The notes under the pieces: model-generated | What the model was told of the DNA's origin: nothing | Seen by the model: only the letters and a program-made list of their open reading frames with translations | The model's database searches: none | Shown: piece by piece, positions 25,007-36,100 of the stretch | Layout of the letters: every line of letters starts with the position of its first letter | Numbering within the stretch: the first letter of the stretch is position 1 | Position numbers and translations under genes: made by a program | Assembly: GCA_965262785.1 (NCBI GenBank) | Contig: OZ253559.1 | Span: forward strand, 1,488,001-1,552,000 | Direction: 5' to 3' | Source of the DNA: G965218495 sp965262785 | GTDB taxonomy: Bacteria > Bacteroidota > Rhodothermia > Rhodothermales > Bin80 | Length of the DNA: 64,000 nucleotides

Positions 25007-28000
25007 CTAGTCCTGCTCGTTTTCCCTCGCCTCCACTAACCGCCTCACCGTCTCCCAGCCCTGCAGCCACTGATTTTCGACCGCATAGTCCATGGGGGTC
25101 TTGCCGTACCGGTCGACCACCTCGGGATCGGCCCCCAGCTCCAGCAGAATCGGAAACAGGACCGGATTGAGGAGGGCGGCTTGGTGAAGCGGGGTTCGGC
25201 TCGACCCGCCGCGGGCATTCACATCCGCACCGGCCCGCAGGAGCAAATCTAGCACGGCCGGCTCAGGGTTGGCCGACACGGCCCAGTAGAGCGGGGTTGC
25301 GGCGGGCTCCAGTATGATGTCCAGATCAGCCTTGGCATTCACATCGGCGCCAGCTGCAATCAGCGTCGCGACCACTGCTGAGTCGCCGCGCCCTAGGACG
25401 GCTTCATGCAAGGGAGTCCGGATGCCTGTGTTTTCCGATGTTGAAGTATAACCCCCCCAGGGGGTGCCGAATCGGGCACGAGCCCCCGTCCCCCTCACGT
25501 CTGACACGCTCTCGCGATCCGACCACACTTCGTCATTCGCGCCCCGCGCGTTCACATCGGCCCCGGCCTCCGCGAGCATGTCCAGAATCGCCGGATTGCG
25601 GTTCTTGGCCGCAGCCTCGTGCAATGGGGTCCTGCCCCCCGGCAGCTTCGCGTTCACCTTGGCCCCCCGGCTCAACAGCTCGGCGATGACCGCTGGATTC
25701 ACGTTTTCGGCGGCTGCACGGTGGAGCGGCATCCTTCCACCGGCTGCCACCGCATTCACGTCGGCTCCGGCATCCAGCAACGCGACGGTGATGGCGAGAC
25801 TATGGTTTCGCGCGGCTTCGTGCAAAGGCGTAGCGTCCCACCTGGTATAAAAATAAGGGCGAAGCGATCCTGAGGCCCAGGCGTTTATTTCGGCTCCGGC
25901 CGCCACCAGCGCAGCGATGGCGGCGGGATCGGTGTTGTCGCGGGCGGCGTAGTGCAGCGGCGAGTAGTCATGCTGGTTCCGTTTATTCACGTCCGCTCCA
26001 GCACCCACCAGCAGTGTGATCACCGCGGGGTCCCGCGTCCACCCGGCTGCCACGTGAAGCGGTGTAGAGCCACCCCCGTACGACTCCAGCTGGCCCGAGC
26101 TGTTTCTCATCCTATCGTAGCGCGCTTCGGCATTGACTTCCGCGCCGGACTCTATGCAGCGGGCCACGGTAGCGGCCGAGGCGTGATGGAAGAACACTGG
26201 ACTCGGCCACTTGTGGCAACTCGCCGGGTCGGCAATGGTGCCGGAATCGTCCACAAGCGTCGGATCGGCGCCCAATTCCAGCAACGCGGCCACCACTTCG
26301 GCATTCTGCTCCCGCACAGCCGTGTGAAGCGGGGTCTCACCGTTTTCGGCGAGCGCGTTTGCGTCGGCACCGGCGCGAATCAGGAGCCGGACCATGGCGG
26401 GGTGCCCCGAGAGTCCCGATGCCGAATGCAGAGGCGTCGCTCCAGACTGGTTACGTGCATTGACGATGGCACCGGCCTCCAGGAGCGATTTCACAGTGGC
26501 GGGGTTGTTCCGAGTGGCCGCCCCGTGCAGCGGGGTGTTGCCCTGGGTATTCGGCGCGTTGACATCCGCGCCGCCTGCGAGCAAGGCAGCCACGACGTCC
26601 GGCACCCCGACCGGACCCCCGGCAGGGGAGCCGCGTGTGCCTTCCGCGGCGCGGTGCAGAGGGGTACCCCATCCATTCCACGCGTTGGCGTCTGCACCGG
26701 CGCCGAGCAGCGCAGTGATGGCGGCCGGCGCGAATTGGTGGTTCCATTCCAGCCTGTCCAGTAGGCGGTGCAGCGGCAATTGGCCCCGACGGTCGCGGGC
26801 GTTGACCTCTGCCCCGTCCTCCAGGCACCCCTCGAAGCTGACGAGGGGTGCGACCGCGAACAGATCATGGCTTGCCCAGTCGCAGACCGGAATGGGATGA
26901 GGCGTGACCGCTTTCACCCCCGGTTCCGGGGGCGCGCCCAATTCCAGAAGCTTGCTCACGAGTCGGGCGTCTCCATTCCTTCCGGCACTTCCCAGCGCAG
27001 TCTGGCCGCTGCTGTTGCGCGCTTTCATGTCCGCTCCGGCACGAACGAGTGTCGCGACGACCGCCGTGTCACGTTCAGACTCTGCCGGGTCATTCGAATA
27101 CCGGTGCCGCCAGCGCAAGACCACACGGTGCAAAGGGGTGTCACCGTCCTCAGCATGTACGTTGACGTCCGCTCCGGCGTCCAGAAGCGAGTTTACGATG
27201 GCAAGGTTTCTCCGAGCGGCCGCACGGTGCAGCGGGGTGGTGCCCTGAGTATCCGGCGCGTTGACCTCCGCACCGGCTGCCAGCAGTGCGTGAAATTGTG
27301 CGAGGTTGTCACTCTCGCCGGCCAATATGTGGAGCGGAGTTTCGCCGTTCGTGGCTCGCGCGTTCGGATCTGCACCCCGTTCCAGCAACCAGGCAACGTG
27401 GTCCTCTCGGGACGACACCATCGCGAAGTGAAGCGGCGTCCAGCTCGACGCGTTCAGAGCATTCACGTCCGCTCCGGCCTCTGCCAGCAGCGTGGCGGTG
27501 AGGCCGCCGGATTGCCTGTTGCGGAGTGCCCAGTGCAGCGGGGTGTCGCCGTCCCTGTCCCGAGCATGCACATCCGCTCCGGCATCGAGAAGCCGCTGGG
27601 CGACGTCGTGGTTGTCATTTGTTGTTGCACGATGCAGTGGAGTCCCACCACGCTCGTCCCGCGCGCTCAGGTCCGCGCCTGCCTCCAAAAGCAGTTCCAC
27701 GGTGGAGAGATCGCCCGAGCTGGCCACTCGGTGCAGCGGGGTCATCTTGCGGTAATCCCGCACATTCGGATCGGCCCCTGCCCCCAGCAGCAGGGCCACG
27801 GCACCGTTGCTCCCTCCCCCGGACCACCTCCCGAACGCCAGCTCCAGGGGCGTCTGGCCATCGGAGTTGGGTGCGTTGATCTCCCAGCCGGACGCCAGGC
27901 ATTCGCGCAGGCCTTCGATGTCAATCTGTTCCCTGAACAACCGGGTGCTCCAGTTCTCGCAACTGCGGGGCTCGGCGGTCTTGCCGCGATCGTTGCGCGC

Positions 28001-30289
28001 CATCGGATCGGCCCCCAGTGCCAGCAGCCTCTCAACCACGGAGTTGTGGTTGCGCCAGGCGATATGCAGGGGCGTGTTGCCCATGGCATCTCTTGCATCC
28101 AGATCGGCTCCGGCCGCCTCAAGCGCCGCGATAACGGAGGCGCGACTGTACTCCGCTGCCTCATGCAGGGCGGTCCTGCCCCTCAGGTCCCGGGTGTCCA
28201 CATCCGCGCCGGCCGCCAACAGTGGAGAAAGCGCGCGCGCGCCGTCCCCCGAGTAAAGATGCAAGGGTGTTCGACCCCACGCATCTGCCAGAGTCACGTC
28301 GGCACCAGCCGCCAGGAGTGCGGTGATTAAATCCTCATGACGAGCTCCGAACAAGGGCGTCGCTCCCTTCCAGTCCCGGGCGTGGATCTCCGCGCCGGCA
28401 GCCAGGAGTGCGGCGATGGCCGCGGTATCGGAGGCGTTGTGCAACGGGGTTGTCCCGGAGTGACTGCGGGCGTTGACATCCGCTCCCGCCTCCAGCAGCA
28501 GGGCCAGAATCAAGGGGTTCCTAATGGCTGACGGATTGTGCAGCGAGGTCCTGCCCCAGTGGTTGCGCGCGCTGGGATCCGCGCCCGCTTCAAGCAGGAG
28601 GTCCACAGCGGCCACATCCGCGCTTGCAGCAGCACGATGCAGGAGGGTTGCGCCTTGGTCATCCCGGCCGTTGATGTCTTGGCCTGCGGCCACGCACGCG
28701 CTCACCGCTTTGGAGGTGGCAGTCGCCAGGAACCCCGGGTTGGGCCAATTCTCACAGTGGGTGGGATCGGCCACCTCGCCGATGTCATTGCGCGCCAAGG
28801 GGTTCGCCCCGAGTTCCAGCAATTTCTGCACCACAGCCGGGTCCGGCGTCCGTTGACGGCCTCGCCACTTGGCGTGGAGGGGTGTGTTGCCTGCGTCGTC
28901 GCGCGCGTCCACATCCGCGCCGGCGGCAACCAGAGCGGCAACTATGCCGGGATGGTGGCCGGTTGCAACGGCTGCGTGCAGTGCGGTCCGTCCACCCTCT
29001 GTCCGCGCGTGTACATCCGCCCCGGCCTCGGCCAGGATTGTAATGGTGGCGAGGTTGCTGCCCCGATCCGCCGCCTGGTACAGCGGGGTCGTGCCCTCCA
29101 GGTCCTGCGAATTCACATCCGCACCGGCGGCCAGAAGAGCGGCGACACGGGCAGACGAATGGCCCGTCCAAGCGGCCGCGTGTAGGGGGGTCTGGCCACC
29201 TTTACTCCGTGCATTCACGTCCGCGCCCGCAGCTACGAGTGCAGCCACTGATGCCGAGTCGGGGCTCGCGTGTAGCGGAGTCCAGCCGGAGTTGTCCCGC
29301 CTGTTCGGGTCCGCGCCAGCATCAAGCAATGCAAAAAAACCAGTGGGATTGTGAACGGAAGATGAATTCAGACCATGCAACGGGGTTTTGCCCCGACCGT
29401 CCCGGGAGTTCACATTCGCGCCTGCCGCCAGGAGCGTGACAACGGCAGAGTTGTTGCGCGCCCAGGCCGCAGCATGGAGAGGAGTTTCCCCGTAGAAGTC
29501 CTGCGTATTTGGGTCCGCTCCCGCGCCTAGAAGCGCCCCGACAACGGTGCTGTCGGAAAAACTGCGGGACGCACGGTGCAAGGGCGTTTTACCTGCGTCG
29601 TCCCGCGCACCTACATTCGCGCCCGCCTCCACAAGCACGCGGATGAGAGCCGTGTCGCCGTTCAGCGACGCTATATGCAACGGGGTGTAGCCTTGGTCAT
29701 TTCCCGCGTTCACGTCTGCACCGGCTTCCAGCAGCAACGCAATCGTGGTAGAATCCTCCTCCCGCACTGCTTGGTGCAGCGGGGCGTCCCCAACGGCGTT
29801 TCGCACGTTGACATCCCAGCCGGACCCGATGCACCTGACCACCGCCATGGCATCCGCCAGTCCAGCGAATGCCCGGGTGCTCCAGTTCTCACAGTGCGAC
29901 GGATCGGCCACCCGGCCTTGGTCGTTGCGTGCCGAGGGATCCGCCCCCAGTTCCAGCAGCTTCATTACAACGTGGGGGTTCCCGTTCGACGAGGATGCAT
30001 GCAGGGGCGTGTTGCCGGCTGCGTCCCGGGCATTCGGATCGGATCCGGCCGCAATCAGAGCAGCGACAATGGCCGGCAGACGACTCGAGGCTGCCGCTTC
30101 GTGCAGCGGGGTCCTGCCGTTCGAGTCGCGCGCATCCACATCCGCACCGGCTTCGAGGCAATTCGTGACCTGCTTGGCGGTGGCCTGGGCGAAAAAGCGC
30201 CAGGCGCCCCAATCCTCGCATTTCGCCTGACCGGACGCGGGAGCCGTGCACAGGAGGGCGATGGCTGTGACCAAGGTGAATAGTTTCAT
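25007..30289 (-). CDS. Giant secreted ankyrin-repeat protein A
   Basis: A 1760-residue protein. The signal peptide MKLFTLVTAIALLCTAPASG sets the start at 30289, with the frame open to 30442. The rest is ankyrin repeats of consensus GADVNARD..G.TPLH.AA, well over 40 of them. They are broken into blocks by six copies of a two-cysteine module, C-x2-W-x16-C (one is C-x-W-x16-C). I see essentially no other cysteine in the mature protein. The C-terminus (GKTPMDY...WETVRRLVEAREN) is a capping helix. It would act in the periplasm or outside the cell as a binding scaffold; no enzyme domain is present. A near-identical gene lies at 33148-38205. Confidence 0.93.
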   Translation of the reverse strand: MKLFTLVTAIALLCTAPASGQAKCEDWGAWRFFAQATAKQVTNCLEAGADVDARDSNGRTPLHEAAASSRLPAIVAALIAAGSDPNARDAAGNTPLHASSSNGNPHVVMKLLELGADPSARNDQGRVADPSHCENWSTRAFAGLADAMAVVRCIGSGWDVNVRNAVGDAPLHQAVREEDSTTIALLLEAGADVNAGNDQGYTPLHIASLNGDTALIRVLVEAGANVGARDDAGKTPLHRASRSFSDSTVVGALLGAGADPNTQDFYGETPLHAAAWARNNSAVVTLLAAGANVNSRDGRGKTPLHGLNSSSVHNPTGFFALLDAGADPNRRDNSGWTPLHASPDSASVAALVAAGADVNARSKGGQTPLHAAAWTGHSSARVAALLAAGADVNSQDLEGTTPLYQAADRGSNLATITILAEAGADVHARTEGGRTALHAAVATGHHPGIVAALVAAGADVDARDDAGNTPLHAKWRGRQRTPDPAVVQKLLELGANPLARNDIGEVADPTHCENWPNPGFLATATSKAVSACVAAGQDINGRDDQGATLLHRAAASADVAAVDLLLEAGADPSARNHWGRTSLHNPSAIRNPLILALLLEAGADVNARSHSGTTPLHNASDTAAIAALLAAGAEIHARDWKGATPLFGARHEDLITALLAAGADVTLADAWGRTPLHLYSGDGARALSPLLAAGADVDTRDLRGRTALHEAAEYSRASVIAALEAAGADLDARDAMGNTPLHIAWRNHNSVVERLLALGADPMARNDRGKTAEPRSCENWSTRLFREQIDIEGLRECLASGWEINAPNSDGQTPLELAFGRWSGGGSNGAVALLLGAGADPNVRDYRKMTPLHRVASSGDLSTVELLLEAGADLSARDERGGTPLHRATTNDNHDVAQRLLDAGADVHARDRDGDTPLHWALRNRQSGGLTATLLAEAGADVNALNASSWTPLHFAMVSSREDHVAWLLERGADPNARATNGETPLHILAGESDNLAQFHALLAAGAEVNAPDTQGTTPLHRAAARRNLAIVNSLLDAGADVNVHAEDGDTPLHRVVLRWRHRYSNDPAESERDTAVVATLVRAGADMKARNSSGQTALGSAGRNGDARLVSKLLELGAPPEPGVKAVTPHPIPVCDWASHDLFAVAPLVSFEGCLEDGAEVNARDRRGQLPLHRLLDRLEWNHQFAPAAITALLGAGADANAWNGWGTPLHRAAEGTRGSPAGGPVGVPDVVAALLAGGADVNAPNTQGNTPLHGAATRNNPATVKSLLEAGAIVNARNQSGATPLHSASGLSGHPAMVRLLIRAGADANALAENGETPLHTAVREQNAEVVAALLELGADPTLVDDSGTIADPASCHKWPSPVFFHHASAATVARCIESGAEVNAEARYDRMRNSSGQLESYGGGSTPLHVAAGWTRDPAVITLLVGAGADVNKRNQHDYSPLHYAARDNTDPAAIAALVAAGAEINAWASGSLRPYFYTRWDATPLHEAARNHSLAITVALLDAGADVNAVAAGGRMPLHRAAAENVNPAVIAELLSRGAKVNAKLPGGRTPLHEAAAKNRNPAILDMLAEAGADVNARGANDEVWSDRESVSDVRGTGARARFGTPWGGYTSTSENTGIRTPLHEAVLGRGDSAVVATLIAAGADVNAKADLDIILEPAATPLYWAVSANPEPAVLDLLLRAGADVNARGGSSRTPLHQAALLNPVLFPILLELGADPEVVDRYGKTPMDYAVENQWLQGWETVRRLVEARENEQD

Positions 30290-30304
30290 CTCTTTACTTT
30301 CGGT

Positions 30305-30475
30305 TGATTCCGCAACTAACAACATGCGATGTCTGATATACCCGAATTCACCCAAAGTTGACCCAACCTGCGACCTCCAACCCCGGCATGTTTCTCCTCT
30401 GAATCCACTAAGCTGCTGACCTTCTCTATAGCCTGCAGCCACAGGCTCTGAACCAAGTAGTCCATAGGAGTCTTA
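30305..30475 (-). pseudogene. C-terminal remnant of another ankyrin gene (locus A)
   Basis: The minus strand reads GKTPMDYLVQSLWLQAIEKV followed by SSLVDSEEKHAG, homologous to the capping end of the two intact ankyrin proteins (GKTPMDYAVENQWLQGWETV). It lies directly upstream of gene A, and an ISNCY element abuts it. It implies that a further ankyrin gene once stood here in tandem. Confidence 0.75.
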
Positions 30476-30476
30476 C

Positions 30477-32266
30477 CTAGTGCTTATCCGAAAATACTTT
30501 AAGTCTTTATACAACAACCAGTTATATCTACCAATTGGCGGTGAATCTGAGGGACGTATAGCCGATTTGGACGTTTAAGGGCACAGAACGGCTCACATTC
30601 GCCAAGAAAACCATGCGCAAGATTGTCCCGGAGTGCCGTGCACTCGACAGTAAGCCGATCCAGGAGATTGTCATAGACCCGAGAATGCGCGACGAGATGA
30701 GTGCGGTGCTCAAGGGTCTGCAGAGCGTCTACTGCAAGGCGGAATCGCGTGCGGCCTTGTTCACGATTCTCAAGACGCACTTTCAGCCGGGTACGCGCAG
30801 AGACGTAGGACGACCGGGCATGGACCTATGGCGCGTCATCGTGTTTGCCATTGTCAAGCAGTGCATGGATCTGGACTACGATGCGTTGTTGTACCGGGCG
30901 AACAACGATCTTTTGCTGCGGGAGCTGTTGGGGCATGGCGAGGCTGGGTTTGATGCGCTGAAGTACAGCAGGCAGTGCTTGGTGGACAACGTTCAGCTTT
31001 TGACGCCGGAGCTGATCCTGGAGGTGATCCATTTGATCGTGCGGACGGAGCACGAGGTGACCAGAAAAAGAGTCTGGGGTCGCGCTACGCGGTCGTTGCG
31101 ATTCCAGGGTGGATAAGACGCATGTGCACTACCCCACCGATGTGAGCCTGTGCTGGGATGCGGTTCGGGGTCTGATACGAGTGAGTGCACGATCGGCTGC
31201 GGCGTTCGGTCTTGCGGGCTGGCGCAAGCATGCGGATCGCACGAGGAAGGTGCACCAGGCCTTCAGCCGGGTGCGGACGGCCCCGCGCTACCGGCAGAAT
31301 CCGAAGGGAGTGAAGGCGTACTTGCGCCGGTGCACACAGAATGCCGCGCATGCCCGGACGCTGTTGGATGCCTTGGCCCAGGAAGAAGAATCGGCGGCGG
31401 CGCAAGCGGAGATCACGTATTACCTGCGCTACGTGGACCTTTTGGTGGATCAAATCAGGCGTCGCATCCTGTTGGGCAAGAAGATTCCGCATGCGGAGAA
31501 GGTGTTGCCCATCCACAAGCCACACACGCGGTGGATCAGCAAGGGCAAGGCAGGGGTGCTGGCGGAGCTGGGCCTACCAGTTGCCGTGGTAGAAGATGAG
31601 CACCAGTTCATCTTGGCTTATCGCATCTTGTGGAACGAATCGGACACAGATGTGGCGGTGCCGATCATTGACGCGGTGCAGGCGGCTTTCCCGGAGTTCA
31701 ATACGTGCAGCTTTGACCGGGGTTTTCACAGTATGAAGAATCGAGAAGCATTGGATGCGCGGCTGGCGGTCAATGCGCTTCCGAAGAAGGGCAAGCTTAC
31801 GCTTGCAGACCGTGCACGAGAAAGCGCGCCTGCGTTCAAGGCAGCGCGGCGGCAGCATCCGGCCGTCGAGTCGTGTCTGGCCAATTTTGGACTTCGCGGC
31901 GGTGCGCTGGTGCGAGAGAAGAGTCCGAAGAACTTCGCGCTAATGGTGAGCCTGTCGGTTCTGGCGGTCAACGTGCACCGGCTGGGCTGCCTGGTGCGCG
32001 ACCAGGAACGGGCACGCATACGGCGTCGGCGAAAGCGCGCGGCGTAGGCCCGCTGCCACCTCGCAGCCAGGCCCCGCACAGTGCGTTCGGGAAACGTATG
32101 CCCTCCCGATAGGAATACAACGCCATTCGAGCCGCAAACGGCCCGATCCCATACGCAAGAAACGCCAGCCTGGTCGAGACGCTCGAAGCGGACCGTGAAC
32201 GAACTCAAAGGCCGACCAAACCTACGCACCTACAGCCTGAACACAGGCTTTTCGGTCAATCACTAG
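30477..32266 (+). mobile_element. ISNCY-type insertion sequence with 18-bp imperfect inverted ends
   Basis: Left end 30477-30494 (CTAGTGCTTATCCGAAAA) and right end 32249-32266 (inverted: CTAGTGATTGACCGAAAA) match at 15 of 18 positions and enclose a frameshifted transposase. CTAG at both tips may be part of the target. The left flank is the ankyrin remnant and the right flank is the surface-protein fragment of locus B, so the element sits at the junction of the two duplicated loci. Confidence 0.75.
30613..32047 (+). pseudogene. ISNCY-family transposase, frameshifted
   Basis: Two frames together give a complete transposase. 30613-31116 encodes the N-terminal part (GRPGMDLWR, MLGHG-like LLGHGEAGFD, DNVQLLTPE). 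The second frame, from about 31088, continues with SGVALRGRCDSRVDKTHVHY, then VVEDEHQFIL, CSFDRGFHS and LPKKGKL. The break lies at a five-A run near 31070; removing one A would join the frames. The shift needed is +1, which does not suit ordinary -1 slippage, so inactivation is more likely than programmed frameshifting. Confidence 0.8.
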
Positions 32267-33180
32267 TTGAGCGCAATATTCCCCAAGCTTAATTCAGGTG
32301 TCCCGGGCGTAACCACCGTAGACGTAACAGATTCCGATCCAAGCGGCCTTACTGCTACGCAAGACGCGGATTTCGAGGTTGATGAGATTTGTTTTCCAAG
32401 GGAGTGCGGTGACCTGGACGCTTTGCGTTGGTAACGTTTCATTTCGAAAATCGAAGCTACACGTATCCGACGACGGCCTGCGGCAGGGCTTGGATTCCGA
32501 ATTCTGCGGCGGCACATATGAGGAGATCCAGCCCAGCCTTACCGAGTGGTGGAGAATTGGTGCTTTGATAGGCAGGGAAAACAGTCTCGCAGCAACCGGC
32601 GTCACCGTGAGAATAGACGATTCAAGGCACCAAGGTTATCGCTTGTTTGCTTGTCGGCAGCGTGATGCTCGCACGTGGGCAGTCCGCGAATTATCGATTC
32701 GACGGATATGACAACAGTGTTGGAGCGTGGATCTGGATCGAAGTGGGGTCCTCGGACGGACTCGACGTAAGTGGACAAGAGCCCTACGACGTAGTCCTGG
32801 AATACTCGGAAAGCAGTGACACTCTCCGGGATAGCGGGGGTACTACTGAATTCTTCACACTGGGCCTGGGGGACGAGGAGCTACCGACTGTCGCGATCGA
32901 CGAAGCAGGCTTTGGCATATGTACCTTGGCACAGCAGGCCAGCGACGGTGAGACAACCATGGTCGGGTACGCCCATCTTGAAGGTGGTTATGCCAAGGCC
33001 AGGCTTGAATACGGGGGGGCGGCGCTACGATTGGAGCGCACTCAGAGCCGGTTCGACTGCGAGGCTTTCCGTCAATCCGGCAGGGTCAGATGGTACACTG
33101 TCACGGGCGTCCATTCCGGCGACGTCGACCCGCAGGCGCCCCGACCGCTAGTCCTGCTCGTTTTCCCTCTCCTCCACTAA
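32267..33180 (+). pseudogene. Decayed surface-protein gene, locus B (Ig-like and unknown domains)
   Basis: A first frame reads PKLNSGVPGVTTVDVTDSDP and SGLTATQDADFEV, typical of bacterial Ig/cadherin-like repeats, then stops. A second frame (32379-32711) and a third (32647-33180, starting MLVGSVMLARGQSANYRF) continue the similarity to locus A. The third frame alone is a plausible 177-residue secreted protein. Its stop lies 33 bases inside the convergent ankyrin gene. I treat the whole as remains of one or two genes copied with the ankyrin gene. Confidence 0.55.
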
Positions 33181-36100
33181 CCGCCTCACTGTTTTCCAGC
33201 CCTGCAGCCACCGATTTTCGACCGCATAGTCCATGGGGGTCTTGCCGTACCGGTCGACCACCTCGGGATCGGCCCCCAGCTCCAGCAGAATCGGAAACAG
33301 GACCGGATTGCGGAGGGCGGCCTCATGAAGCGGGGTCCGGCCCGACCCGCCGCGTGCATTCACGTCCGCACCGGCCCGCAGGAGCAAATCTAGCACGGCC
33401 GGATCGGGATTGGCCGACACGGCCCAGTAGAGCGGGGTCGCGGCGGGCTCGAGTATGACACCCCCAAGATCAGCCTTGGCGTTCACATCGGCGCCAGCTG
33501 CAATCAGCGTCGCGACCACTGCTGAGTCGCCGCGCCCTAGGACGGCTTCATGCAAGGGAGTCCGGATGCCTGTGTTTTCCGATGTTGAAGTATAACCCCC
33601 CCAGGGGGTGCCGAATCCGACACGAAGCTCCCTCAAGGCCGGCATGCTCTCGCGATCCGACCACACTTCGTAACTCGCGCCCTGTGCGTTCACCTCGGCC
33701 CCGGCCTCCGCGAGCATGACCAGAATCGCCGGATTGCGGTTCTTGGCCGCAGCCTCGTGCAATGGGGTCCTGCCCCCCGGCAGCTTCGCGTTCACCTTGG
33801 CCCCCCGGCTCAACAGCTCGGCGATGACCGCTGGATTCACGTTTTCGGCGGCTGCACGGTGGAGCGGCATCCTTCCACCGGCCGCCACTGCATTAACGTC
33901 GGCCCCGGCATCCAGCAACGCGACGGCTATGGCGGGACTATGGTTCAGCGCGGCTTCGTGCAAGGGCGTAGCGTCCCACTTGGTATATGGATATCCGGGT
34001 AGCGATCCTGAGGCCCAGGCGTTTACTTCGGCTCCGGCCGCGACCAGCGCGGCGATGACGGCGGGATCAGTATTGTCGCGGGCGGCGTAGTGCAGTGGCG
34101 AGTAGTCATGCCGGTTCCGTGTGTTCACGTCCGCTCCAGCACCCACCAGCAGAGTGATCACCGCGGGGTCTCGCGTCCACCCGGCTGCCACGTGAAGCGG
34201 TGTGGAGCCGCCCCCATACGACTCCAGCTGGCCCGAGCTGTTTCTCATCCTATCGTAGCGCGCTTTGGCATTGACTTCCGCGCCGGACTCTATGCAGCGG
34301 GCCACGGTAGCGGCCGAGGCGTGATGGAAGAACACCGGACTCGGCCACTTGTGGCAACTCGCCGGGTCGGCAATGGTGCCGGAGTCGTCCACCAGCGTCG
34401 GATCGGCGCCCAATTCCAATAGCGCGGCCGCCACTTCGGCATTCTGCTCCCGCACAGCCGTGTGAAGCGGGGTCTCACCGTTTTCGGCGAGCGCGTTTGT
34501 GTCGGCTCCCGCGCGAATCAGGAGCCGGACCATGGCGGGGTGCCCCGAGAGTCCCGATGCCGAATGCAGAGGCGTAGCTCCAGACTGGTTGCGTGCATTG
34601 ACGATGGCACCGGCCTCCAGGAGCGAGTTTACAGTGGCAGGGTTGTTCCGGGTGGCCGCCCTGTGCAGCGGGGTGTTGCCCTGGGTATCCGGTCCGTTGA
34701 CATCCGCGCCGCCTGCAAGCAAGGCAGCCACGACGTCCGGTACCCCGACCGGTCCCCCGGCAGGGAAGTCGCGTGTGCCTTCCGCGGCGCGGTGCAGAGG
34801 GGGCATACCGAATCCATCCCGCGCGTTGGCGTCTGCACCAGCTCTGAGCAGCGCCGCGATAGCGGCCGGGGCGAAGCGGTGGCTCCAATGCAGCCCGTCC
34901 AGTATGCGGTGCAGCGGCGAATTGCCCCAGCGGTCGGGGGCGTTGACCTCCACTCCGTCCTCCAGGCACCCCTCGAGGCTGACGAGGGGAGCGAATGCGA
35001 ACAGATCTTGGCTCGCCCAGTCGCAGACCGGAATGGGATGAGGCGTGACTGCTTTCACCCCCGGTTCCGGGGGCGCGCCCAATTCCAGAAGCTTGCTCAC
35101 GAGTCGGGCGTCTCCATTCCTTCCGGCACTTCCCAGCGCAGTCTCGCCGCTACTGTTGCGCGCTTTCATGTCCACTCCGGCACGAACGAGTGTCGCGACG
35201 ACCGCCGTGTCACGTTCAGATTCTGCCGGGTCGTTCGAATAACGGTCCCGCCAGTGCAAGACCACACGGTGCAAAGGGGTGTCACCGTCCTCAGCACGTA
35301 CGTTGACGTCCGCGCCGGCGTCCAGAAGCGAGTTTACGATGGCAAGGTTTTTCCGAGCGGCCGCACGGTGCAGCGGGGTGGTGCCCTGAGTATCCGGCGC
35401 GTTGATATCCGCACCGCCTGCCAGCAGTGCGTGAAGTTGTGCGAGGTTGTCACTCTCGCCGGCCAATATGTGGAGCGGAGTTTCGCCGTTCGTGGCTCGC
35501 GCGTTCGGATCTGCGCCCCGTTCCAGCAACCAGGCAACGTGTTCCTCTCGGGACGACACAATCGCGAAGTGAAGCGGCGTCCAGTTCGACGCGTTCAGAG
35601 CATTTACGTCCGCTCCGGCCTCTGAAAGCAGCGCGGCGGTGAGGCCGCCGGATCGCCTGTAGCGGAGTGCCCAATGCAGCGGGGTGTCGCCGTCCCTGTC
35701 CCGAGCATGCACATCCGCTCCGGCATCGAGGAGCCGCTGGGCGACGTCGTGGTTGTCATTCCTTGTTGCAAGGTGCAGTGGAGTCCCACCACGCTCGTCC
35801 CGCGCGCTCAGGTCCGCGCCTGCCTCCAAAAGCAATTCCACGGTGGAGAGATCGCCCGAGCTGGCCGCTCGGTGCAGCGGGGTCATGTTGCGGCGATCCC
35901 CTCCATTCGGATCGGCCCCTGCCTCCAGCAGCAGGGCCACGGCACTGTTGCTCCTTCCGCTGGGCCATCTCCCGAACGCCAGCTCCAGGGGCGTATAGCC
36001 ATCGGAGTTGGGCGCGCTGATCTCCCAGCCGGATGCCAGGCATTCGCGCAGGCCTTCGATGTCGATCTGTTCCCTGAACAACCGGGTGTTCCAGTTCTCG

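Noticed and set aside
26768..28330. 520-residue open frame on the plus strand inside ankyrin gene A
   Set aside because: It is the complement of a periodic, GC-rich ankyrin repeat array; such arrays leave long antisense frames open. No start signal or known domain, and similar antisense frames appear in gene B.
30613..32047. Programmed frameshifting of the ISNCY-type transposase at the A-run
   Set aside because: The join requires +1 (skipping one A), not the usual -1 slip on A-runs, and I see no stimulatory structure. A one-base insertion is simpler.
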